A DNA stretch of 64,000 nucleotides from Pseudomonas delhiensis (lineage in GTDB: Bacteria > Pseudomonadota > Gammaproteobacteria > Pseudomonadales > Pseudomonadaceae): positions 124,001 to 188,000 of the forward strand of contig NZ_FZPC01000010.1 of assembly GCF_900187975.1 (NCBI RefSeq). The letters are read 5' to 3'. This document shows, in pieces, positions 33,923 to 41,152 of this stretch; positions within the stretch are counted from its first letter, which is position 1; every line of letters starts with the position of its first letter. The notes beneath the pieces were generated by a model. It was not told the DNA's origin and did no database searches. It worked only from the letters and a program-made list of their open reading frames with translations. A program made the position numbers and the translations under genes.

Positions 33923-35079
33923 GCTCCGACTGCCTGACGTAGAGCCGCAACGACTTGATCCTGCTGCTCTTCGCTCAAAGTCTGGTACATCGGCAGGCTG
34001 ATCGCTTCCCGATAGTACTGCTCGGCTTCCGGATAGTCGCCAAACTTGAAACCCAGTTCGCGATAGTAAGGTTGGGTGTGGACCGGGATGTAATGCAGGT
34101 TCACGCCGATTCCGGCGTCCCTGAGCTTCTCGAAGGTCTTCCGATGGCTTTGGGAGCACTCTTCGAGCTTCAGCCGAATGACATAGAGGTGCAGTCCGGA
34201 GTAGCTATCCGAATGCTGCCATGGTGTGACTACCGGCAGATCCGCCAGCAATTCGTCATAGCGGCGAGCCAGGTCATGTCGACGAGCGACGTAGCCGTCG
34301 AGACGTTGCATCTGGGATACCCCCAGGGCTGCTTGTAATTCGGTCATCCGATAGTTGAAGCCCAGATCGATCTGCTGGTAGTACCAGGGGCCATCGGCTT
34401 CGTGTGTCATCTGCGAGGGATCGCGAGTGATACCGTGGCTACGCAGCAAGGCCATGCGTTGCGCAAGCTGCGCATCGTTCGTGAGCGCCATTCCACCTTC
34501 GGCTGTGGTGATGATTTTCACCGGATGGAAGCTGAATACGGTGATATCGCTGTAGCGACCATTGCCGATGAACTCGCCGCGGTACTTGCCGCCGATAGCG
34601 TGGGACGCGTCTTCGATCACTTTGAAACCGTAGCGCTGCGCCAACTTGTGGATTGCCGCCATGTCGCAAGGCTGGCCGCATAAATGCACAGCAACCACAA
34701 TCTTCGGCAATTTACCCGCGGCTTCGGCTTGATCGAGTTTCCTGGCGAGCGCCTTGGGGCAAAGGTTGTAAGTTCTGGGGTCGATATCTACAAAATCGAC
34801 CTGAGCCCCGCAATACAGGGCGCAGTTTGCCGAGGCAACGAAGGTTATAGGAGACGTCCAGAGAACATCGCCATCACCCAGCCCCAGAGCCAGGCACGCA
34901 ATATGGAGCGCGGAGGTCGCGCTGTTGACTGCCAACGCGTGCTGGGCGCCTACATGCTGGGCCACGCTTTGTTCAAAGCGCGGCACCATCGGGCCTTGGG
35001 TCAGAAAGTCAGAGCGCAGGACTTCGATTACCGAATCAATGTCTGCCTGGGTTATCTCCTGACGGCCATAGGGAATCAT
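33919..35079 (-). CDS. pseC: UDP-4-keto-6-deoxy-AltNAc 4-aminotransferase
   Basis: The PLP enzyme puts an amino group at C4 of the PseB product. The 386-residue DegT/DnrJ-type protein has MIPYGRQEITQADI at the start, EDASHAIGG with a PLP-binding Asp, and the Schiff-base lysine in SFHPVKIITTAEGG at about residue 188. Its start overlaps the pseB stop by one base and its stop overlaps pseF by four. Confidence 0.96.
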   Translation of the reverse strand: MIPYGRQEITQADIDSVIEVLRSDFLTQGPMVPRFEQSVAQHVGAQHALAVNSATSALHIACLALGLGDGDVLWTSPITFVASANCALYCGAQVDFVDIDPRTYNLCPKALARKLDQAEAAGKLPKIVVAVHLCGQPCDMAAIHKLAQRYGFKVIEDASHAIGGKYRGEFIGNGRYSDITVFSFHPVKIITTAEGGMALTNDAQLAQRMALLRSHGITRDPSQMTHEADGPWYYQQIDLGFNYRMTELQAALGVSQMQRLDGYVARRHDLARRYDELLADLPVVTPWQHSDSYSGLHLYVIRLKLEECSQSHRKTFEKLRDAGIGVNLHYIPVHTQPYYRELGFKFGDYPEAEQYYREAISLPMYQTLSEEQQDQVVAALRQAVGA

Positions 35080-36077
35080 TAGATACTCCCGATCTTATCG
35101 AAGTTGCGGTCGATCCAAGCGCTGAGAGCTTCGTCGCTCATCCATTCGGAGTTGTTGTCACTGGCATAGACGAAACCTTCGGGCACCTTCTTGCCGTTCT
35201 TGATACGCTTCTCGCAAGTCGCCCAGTTATTGATCGTTGGTAGGATCTTGAAGTGCTCGGGATATTCGTAGGTGTAATAGGCGTCTTCAGCGCTGATCAT
35301 CTGCTCATGCAGCTTTTCGCCGGGACGGATGCCGATGACTTCCTGGGTCGCCTCCGGAGCGACCACTCGGGCCAGGTCGGTGACTTTCATTGACGGAATC
35401 TTCTTCACGTAGATTTCGCCGCCTTCCATATCTTCGAAGGCATGCCAGACTAGCTCGACACCTTCCTCCAGCGAAATCATGAAGCGAGTCATGCGCTCGT
35501 CGGTGATAGGCAGGACACCTTTGTCCTTGATGGACATGAAGAACGGGATTACCGAGCCGCGTGATCCCATTACGTTGCCATAGCGGACGACAGAGAACCG
35601 GCTGTCATGAGCTCCAGAATAGGAGTTGCCAGCAACGAATAGCTTGTCCGAAGCCAGTTTGGTTGCGCCATACAGATTGATGGGGCTGCTGGCCTTGTCG
35701 GTCGAAAGTGCCACCACGCGCTTCACTCCTTTATCGATGCAGGCATCGATCAGGTTCATGGCACCCATGACATTGGTCTTTACGCATTCGAAAGGGTTGT
35801 ATTCCGCTGTGGGAACGATTTTCGTGGCCGCGGCATGGACAACGTAATCGACACCATCCAGAGCACGGTAGAGGCGCTCTTTGTCACGGACGTCCCCAAT
35901 GAAGAAGCGAACGCGGTTGTCACCTTGGAATTTCTTGGCCATTTCCCATTGTTTCATCTCATCGCGGGAGAAGACGATGATTTTCTTGGGATTGTACTTG
36001 GCTAGAGTCATCGGTACGAAGGTATTGCCGAAAGAACCGGTACCGCCAGTGACGAGAATGGTTTTGTTTTGGAGCAT
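35079..36077 (-). CDS. pseB: UDP-GlcNAc 4,6-dehydratase (inverting)
   Basis: First enzyme of the pathway: removes water from UDP-GlcNAc and inverts C5. The 332-residue SDR has TGGTGSFG at 10-17, the catalytic STDKASSP (Asp-Lys pair of inverting dehydratases) and YGATK. It is short and soluble, unlike the long membrane-bound WbpM/FlaA1-like dehydratases with membrane helices. It starts 15 bases after wzx and begins the pse block. The block is less AT-rich than the wzy region and may have a separate origin. Confidence 0.96.
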   Translation of the reverse strand: MLQNKTILVTGGTGSFGNTFVPMTLAKYNPKKIIVFSRDEMKQWEMAKKFQGDNRVRFFIGDVRDKERLYRALDGVDYVVHAAATKIVPTAEYNPFECVKTNVMGAMNLIDACIDKGVKRVVALSTDKASSPINLYGATKLASDKLFVAGNSYSGAHDSRFSVVRYGNVMGSRGSVIPFFMSIKDKGVLPITDERMTRFMISLEEGVELVWHAFEDMEGGEIYVKKIPSMKVTDLARVVAPEATQEVIGIRPGEKLHEQMISAEDAYYTYEYPEHFKILPTINNWATCEKRIKNGKKVPEGFVYASDNNSEWMSDEALSAWIDRNFDKIGSI

Positions 36078-36092
36078 TTATGTATCCTTGGC

Positions 36093-37370
36093 TTATGCCT
36101 TAGCTGTGTTCGAAGCGTTTTGGGAGGAAATTTCGTATCTGAGGAGGAATAATGAAGCCGACTTCCAGAGCAGTATGAAAAGGAAAGTTCCGCATACTGA
36201 TATGGGAACGGCTAATGTTGCTGAGTAGTTTGAACTCAACCAGGCGCTCGCCGTGAACAGAGGTAGGGAAAGTAGATGGCTATAAATTATCGATCTGTCA
36301 TACCCCATTGCATATAGTGCATAGTGAGGAATCATCCCGACGCCATAGAGTGTCGTGGCTAGCAAAGTCCAGGGGAAAATGGATTGATAGGTGATGTAGA
36401 GATCTTTTCCCAGCCAATGGAGCAATGGTTCGATAGCCAGTAATGCTATGCCGAAGAATAGGGCGCTTACGATTGTGGTCTGCCCTGCCAGCTTTGCCAG
36501 CTCTGCTCGGAACTTCGGGATGTCACGGGAATGCCAAGCCTTGATCAGTTCAGGGTAAACAAACGAGAAAACACCTGCATCGAGGAACGACATCAGGGCA
36601 TTGCCTATGCTGATGAAAAGCACATAAGCGCCAAGCACTTCAAACCCGGACAGAGACTGGACCCAGTAACGGTCCAGAGTCAGTACCCCCCGAATGGCCA
36701 GGGTCGCAACCAGCAGAGCGCTGGATACTTTCAGACCTCGCAAGATCCATTGCCAATCGACTTTTGCCGACCAACCACTCAACCCGGCCCTGAACAGTAT
36801 GAAAACACCTAGCAGGAGTGCGAATGTGGCACCGATGCACCAAGCTGCGAGAATGAAATCCAGCGTGCGTAGATCTTTTGAAAAAGACATGGCCGCAACG
36901 GCCAAAATTGGCCAAATACCTTGCCGAAGGAATAGGATAATGCTCGCCGCAAGTTGCTCGGAGACTGCGATGAGCAGGCGGCCAAGCTCCTGAGTTAAGT
37001 GCTCAAGGACGACTAGAGTAAAGAACCAGGCGGCATACTTCCAAGGAAGAAGTCCTTTGATAAAAACAATGCTCAGGAGAGGCAGGGCGATGATGTAGAG
37101 GACCAGGAAGATACTGGCTTGGTTCTTGAGTATGGAGCCTCTTTGACTTTTGGGAACCTTCAATATTTCTCGAGTGGAGAAGGTGTAGAAGTCGAACCCC
37201 AGTATATAAAGTGAATAACCTATGGTTGCACTGAGCAAACCAAACAGCCCTAGCTCTGCGGGCGATAATAGGCGCGCGAGGAAAAAAACCAGTAAAAATT
37301 TGCTGGCAAGTGTCGAGCCGCGAAGCCCCACGTTGCACAAACGCTTGAGTTTTTCGTTCAGCATTGACAT
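36093..37370 (-). CDS. wzx: Wzx-type repeat-unit flippase
   Basis: A 425-residue polytopic protein (about 12 membrane helices) of the polysaccharide-export MOP superfamily, expected to flip undecaprenyl-linked repeat units to the periplasm. The opening KRLCNVGLRGSTLASKFLLV and LARLLSPAELGLFGLL are typical. The open frame continues upstream to a TTG at 37484, but that stretch is hydrophilic and contains an ops element at 37419-37430. The first good ATG, 37370, is therefore preferred; the ATG at 37364 is possible too. It is the first sugar-specific gene after the leader. Confidence 0.85.
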   Translation of the reverse strand: MSMLNEKLKRLCNVGLRGSTLASKFLLVFFLARLLSPAELGLFGLLSATIGYSLYILGFDFYTFSTREILKVPKSQRGSILKNQASIFLVLYIIALPLLSIVFIKGLLPWKYAAWFFTLVVLEHLTQELGRLLIAVSEQLAASIILFLRQGIWPILAVAAMSFSKDLRTLDFILAAWCIGATFALLLGVFILFRAGLSGWSAKVDWQWILRGLKVSSALLVATLAIRGVLTLDRYWVQSLSGFEVLGAYVLFISIGNALMSFLDAGVFSFVYPELIKAWHSRDIPKFRAELAKLAGQTTIVSALFFGIALLAIEPLLHWLGKDLYITYQSIFPWTLLATTLYGVGMIPHYALYAMGYDRSIIYSHLLSLPLFTASAWLSSNYSATLAVPISVCGTFLFILLWKSASLFLLRYEISSQNASNTAKA

Positions 37371-37418
37371 CTCAGCGGATTTTGCGCATAGGTCCGATTG
37401 TGAATCAGAGGGATTTGG

Positions 37419-37430
37419 CACGCTACCGCC
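37419..37430 (-). promoter_or_regulatory. ops element (JUMPstart core), RfaH recruitment site
   Basis: The minus strand reads GGCGGTAGCGTG, an exact match to the E. coli ops/JUMPstart core, preceded by CTGGG. It lies between rfaH and wzx, 48 bases before the wzx ATG at 37370. In known systems RNA polymerase pauses here, exposes this sequence in the non-template strand and loads RfaH. That an rfaH gene lies immediately upstream makes a chance match very unlikely. Confidence 0.9.
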
Positions 37431-37513
37431 CCAGGATTTTTGGTCAATTTCCTGAGGACTCTGTATATCGGTATGTAACGGCAATCGGGCCGGGCTTGCG
37501 CCTGAATACCAGT

Positions 37514-37531
37514 GAGATAGAGAGCTATCTC
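37514..37531 (-). other. Small hairpin in the rfaH-wzx leader
   Basis: GAGATAG and CTATCTC form a perfect seven-base stem around a four-base loop, upstream of ops. There is no T-tract. It may be structural or incidental. The rest of the 37371-37651 leader shows no gene. Confidence 0.4.
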
Positions 37532-37651
37532 TTTAGGATTTGAAAATACGACTAATTTCTGATCTGGTTTTCTGTTCAGAGGTTCCCGGTGAATAAATAA
37601 AAATGTTGATGGTTTGCATTAGATAAACTTGCTGCTCGAACATCTAACCGC

Positions 37652-38152
37652 TCAGATGATAGACTTTTCGATTCGAGAAAGTGGCACAGTGATTGTCACT
37701 TCGCGCTGAAGCAGCTTGAGTAGAAGAAGGACCCTTCCTTCCCCGTCGTTTTCTAGAAATATGGCGTCCAGGTGCGACAAGCCAGGATCGTTGATCGATA
37801 CTCGCTCACCTGGAGTGAGAGCGGGCGTGATGATCGTTCTGGGCTGACGCAACGAGTCGATGATGTCTTCCGGAACAGGCGTCGGGCGACCACCAAAGCT
37901 GACTATTTGGTTCACTCCGCGAGTAGAGCGAATAGGCAGCCAGTTATCTTCTACCCTATCTAGATGAATGAAGAGATAACCTGGGAAGAGTGGCTCGGAG
38001 TGCTGCTGCAAACATCCCTGATGCAGTCGCTCCAGTTGGAGTAATGGAAGAAGGCACTGATATCCTTGGCGCTCCAGATTTTCTTGGGCGCGCAAGGCCT
38101 GGCGCGGCTTGCATTGGACCAGGTACCAGCGTTTTCCGGTTGCGTCCGGCAT
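37652..38152 (-). CDS. rfaH: Transcription antitermination protein RfaH
   Basis: A 166-residue NusG paralogue. RfaH is recruited at ops sites, suppresses Rho and pausing in long surface-polysaccharide operons and can load ribosomes. The NGN domain begins WYLVQCKPRQALRAQENLERQ and contains EPLFPGYLFI and RSTRGVNQIVSFGG, all RfaH-like. The C-terminal KOW-type domain has PGERVSINDPGLSHLDAIF. It lies 95 bases after wzc and before an ops site, so it can act in cis on its own operon. P. aeruginosa has no well-known RfaH-controlled locus, which makes this linkage notable. Confidence 0.93.
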   Translation of the reverse strand: MPDATGKRWYLVQCKPRQALRAQENLERQGYQCLLPLLQLERLHQGCLQQHSEPLFPGYLFIHLDRVEDNWLPIRSTRGVNQIVSFGGRPTPVPEDIIDSLRQPRTIITPALTPGERVSINDPGLSHLDAIFLENDGEGRVLLLLKLLQREVTITVPLSRIEKSII

Positions 38153-38247
38153 GATTCCCTCGTTGCAGGACTGACTGCTCCTGCGGCTTTCCGATGCCCG
38201 CTATGCGGACGGGTATATGGATAAGGCCTTCCCTGGCCTTTCCTCAA

Positions 38248-40476
38248 TCAGGCTTTGTCTGATTTGTATTCGTAGTGGTAATAGCCGTAGCCGCCATAGC
38301 CGTAGGAGGCCGAGGCACGTTTCTCTACGCCGTTGAAGATGGCGCCCTTGAGTTCGATGCCGTTCTGTGCGAAGCGGCGGATGGTCAATTCGATTTCCCG
38401 TGCCGGGTTCAGGCCGAAGCGGGTGACGATCAGGCTGGTGCCGGACTGACGGCCGACGATGGCTGCGTCGGTGACCGCCAGCAGCGGCGGAGTATCCAGG
38501 ATCACCAGATCGAAATGCTGGCTGGCCTCTTCGAGGAAGGCCGTGAAATTGGGGTGCATCAGCAGTTCGGACGGGTTCGGCGGGATCTGGCCGCGCGGGA
38601 TGAAGTGGAATCCCTCGATCTCGGTGGTGCGTACAGCGGTATTGAGGTCGCAGCGCTTGACCAGGATGTCGGACAGACCATTTTCTTCCCCGCTATTGAG
38701 CACCTTGTGCAGGTAACCCTTGCGCATGTCCACGTCCACCAGCAGCACGCGTTGGCCGGTCTGGGCGATGACGGCTGCCAGGTTGGAGGAAACGAAGGTC
38801 TTGCCCACCGCGGGGCTGGGGCCGGAAATCATCAGGCGGTTGTTGCCGGCTTCCAGCATGGCGAAGTGCAGGCTGGTGCGCAGGCTGCGCAGGGACTCGA
38901 TGGCCAGGTCGGTGGGGTGGCTGATGGCGAGCAGAGGAGCTGCCTTGGCTGCGCGGCCACGGCCCTTGTCGCGTCTGTCTTCCTCGGCCTTCTGCAGAAC
39001 GCTGTAGGGGATCGAGGCATAGACGGGCAGGCCCAGTTGCTCGATGGCGTCTGGCGTTTCGATACCGCGATTCAATGCCTTGCGCAGCAGGACCAGGCCG
39101 ACGGCGAAGAACAGGCCCAGTAGCGTGGCTACTAGGACAATCATGGCTTTCTTGGGTTTGACCGGCTTAGTGATATCGACATCCGCGGAGTCAATGATGC
39201 GGACGTTACCTACCGCGCCCGCGCGCATGACGTCCAACTCCTGGGCCTTGTTCAGCAGTTGGGTGTAGATGGCGGTGCTGACTTCAACGTCGCGAGTCAG
39301 GCGCAACAGTTCCTGCTGGGTTTCCGGTAGACCTTCGACTTTGTGGGTGAGACCGTTCTGTTTCGAAGTCAATTCGCCGATCTGGGTCTGCAGGGCTTGG
39401 TAAGCCGGGTGCTGGCGAGTGAACTTGCGGTCCATTTCCGCTTGTTGCAGTTTCAGTTCGGAGATGTTGGTGTCCAGCGCCACAATCTGGTCGAGCAGGG
39501 CCTTGGTTTCCAGGCTGATGTCCGCGGATTTGGACTTGGTTTGATAGGCGCTCAGGGCATCCTCAGCCTTTTCCAACTCGCGGCGTACATCGGGCAGTTG
39601 GCCGCGCAGGAATTCCAGGCTGGAAGCTGCCTCCGCGGAAGCACGCTCCACGTTCTGCCGGACGTAGAGCTTGCTGATTTCATCCAGTACCTGCAGGGCG
39701 CGGGCCGGTTCGTCGTTTTCCAGCGACAGGCTGATGATGCCGGACTCCTTGCCGGTCTCGGCGACGTTCAGGTTGTCCTGGTAGCGCAGGATGGTGGTCA
39801 GGCGGCGTTCGCGCGTTACATTGAAGTGCGTGCCGGGGTTGGCATGCAGCGCCTCGACCTGGATTTTTACGCCATGCTGGTCATAGGCTTCGCCTACCTT
39901 GCCCTCGACAAGCACATTGTCGTCATCGTCCAGCAGGGTATAGGTGCCATTCTCGCCAGCGATCAGCGTGAGAGTTTTTTCCAGCAGAGCAGTCGGCACA
40001 TCGAGCTGGAAGACCTTCAGCTCCTCCCCACCCCAGCCAAAACGGCTCAGGCCGAACAGCGGTGTCGCGATTTCATCCGGAGTTTCCGGACTGAAATGTC
40101 GGGCCAGGAAGCCCCCGATCACCGGAAACCGCGACGGCTCCACCACGATATTCAGCTTGAGATTATCCACCGCCTTGCCGATGACCGCGCGCGAAGTCAG
40201 CAGCTGAATCTCTGTAATGGCCTCCGACTGCGCCCCCAGCAGGTCGCCCATATCCGATAGCCCGGGAATGCTGGGCTTTTTCTGCTCCACCTGCACGATC
40301 GCATCCGATCGATAGATCGGCGTAGCCAGCAGCGCATAGGCAACGCCCACGGCCATGAAGCCCGCGGTGATGCCGGCGATCAGCCATTTGTGGTCGATCA
40401 GGGTGCCGAGCAGACCCAGCAGGTCGATCTCGTCATCGTCTTTGTCGTGAATGGCTACCGGGGCTTGCTGTTGCAT
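38248..40476 (-). CDS. wzc: Wzc/Etk capsule co-polymerase and tyrosine autokinase
   Basis: A 742-residue inner-membrane protein controlling chain length and export with Wza. Order: Wzz domain after a helix at about 30-51, a long periplasmic coiled-coil region (about 280-430), a second helix about 443-463, then the cytoplasmic BY-kinase. Its Walker A is GPSPAVGKTF (about 548-557), A' LLVDVDMRKG, and B LVILDTPP. The end is a tyrosine cluster (YGYGGYGYYHYEY) for autophosphorylation. It lies 13 bases after its phosphatase gene wzb. Confidence 0.96.
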   Translation of the reverse strand: MQQQAPVAIHDKDDDEIDLLGLLGTLIDHKWLIAGITAGFMAVGVAYALLATPIYRSDAIVQVEQKKPSIPGLSDMGDLLGAQSEAITEIQLLTSRAVIGKAVDNLKLNIVVEPSRFPVIGGFLARHFSPETPDEIATPLFGLSRFGWGGEELKVFQLDVPTALLEKTLTLIAGENGTYTLLDDDDNVLVEGKVGEAYDQHGVKIQVEALHANPGTHFNVTRERRLTTILRYQDNLNVAETGKESGIISLSLENDEPARALQVLDEISKLYVRQNVERASAEAASSLEFLRGQLPDVRRELEKAEDALSAYQTKSKSADISLETKALLDQIVALDTNISELKLQQAEMDRKFTRQHPAYQALQTQIGELTSKQNGLTHKVEGLPETQQELLRLTRDVEVSTAIYTQLLNKAQELDVMRAGAVGNVRIIDSADVDITKPVKPKKAMIVLVATLLGLFFAVGLVLLRKALNRGIETPDAIEQLGLPVYASIPYSVLQKAEEDRRDKGRGRAAKAAPLLAISHPTDLAIESLRSLRTSLHFAMLEAGNNRLMISGPSPAVGKTFVSSNLAAVIAQTGQRVLLVDVDMRKGYLHKVLNSGEENGLSDILVKRCDLNTAVRTTEIEGFHFIPRGQIPPNPSELLMHPNFTAFLEEASQHFDLVILDTPPLLAVTDAAIVGRQSGTSLIVTRFGLNPAREIELTIRRFAQNGIELKGAIFNGVEKRASASYGYGGYGYYHYEYKSDKA

Positions 40477-40489
40477 GGGCGTGCTTCTT

Positions 40490-40957
40490 TTACTTCTTCG
40501 TCAGTGAGGCTTGGCGGTTCGGGCGAATGCGTTTGGCCCAGGCGTCGACGCCCTGTTCGATCAGCGCGTAGGCGTGCTCGAACACGGCGGTGCTCTGGCG
40601 GTAGGGGTCGGGGATTTCCAGGTCTTCCTGCCACTTGCCGAGCAGGAAGGTCTTGCCGCGGGCTTCCGGGGCGATCTGGGTGACGCCTTGCAGGTGGCGC
40701 TTTTCCATGACCAGGACCAGGTCGGATTCGCGCAGCAGGCTGGACGTCAGTTGGCGGGCACGGTGTTCGTGCGGCTCCTCGCCGTGTTGCTGGAGAACGG
40801 CCAGGGCATGTTTTTCGATGGGTTTGTCGACCAAGGCGCCGAGGCCAGCGGAGCTGACCAGGATGTCGCTGCCGGCCAGGCGCTGGCGCAACAGATGTTC
40901 TGCGGTAGGGCTGCGGCATATGTTGCCGACGCAGACGACCAGAATCCGTTTGAACAC
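40490..40957 (-). CDS. wzb: Low-molecular-weight protein-tyrosine phosphatase Wzb/Etp
   Basis: A 155-residue phosphatase that dephosphorylates the Wzc tyrosine cluster. The P-loop VCVGNICRSPTAE gives the C-x5-R-S active site near the N-terminus, and IPDPYRQS carries the general-acid Asp. The frame opens at 40987, but AAGGAA before a GTG at 40957 and the family N-terminus (FKRILVVCVGN) decide the start. It is the first gene of the locus, just after a sigma-70 promoter. Confidence 0.94.
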   Translation of the reverse strand: MFKRILVVCVGNICRSPTAEHLLRQRLAGSDILVSSAGLGALVDKPIEKHALAVLQQHGEEPHEHRARQLTSSLLRESDLVLVMEKRHLQGVTQIAPEARGKTFLLGKWQEDLEIPDPYRQSTAVFEHAYALIEQGVDAWAKRIRPNRQASLTKK

Positions 40958-41001
40958 AGGGACTTCCTTGATCCTACAGACGTGCATGTATGAAGGCGGG
41001 G

Positions 41002-41030
41002 AATGTAAGAGTCGGGGCTTTCTGAGTCAA
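41002..41030 (-). promoter_or_regulatory. Sigma-70 promoter of the capsule locus
   Basis: On the minus strand TTGACT (41030-41025) and TACATT (41007-41002) are 17 bases apart. They match the consensus at five and four of six positions. The start site would be about 40995, some 40 bases before the wzb GTG. Confidence 0.65.
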
Positions 41031-41106
41031 GGCTGGCAATCGGAATGTGACGAGTTTCAGATTCTTCCAGACATGGCCATGTGCTATGCCATTGCTGCCT
41101 TACAGC

Positions 41107-41137
41107 GCGGACAGCCGTTTGTCGGCTGGCTGTCCGC
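41107..41137. terminator. Hairpin after plsB
   Basis: GCGGACAGCC and GGCTGTCCGC form a perfect 10-base stem around 11 bases, 15 bases after the plsB stop. There is no T-tract on either strand, so terminator function is uncertain. Confidence 0.4.
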
Positions 41138-41152
41138 GGGGAGGGGGGATGC

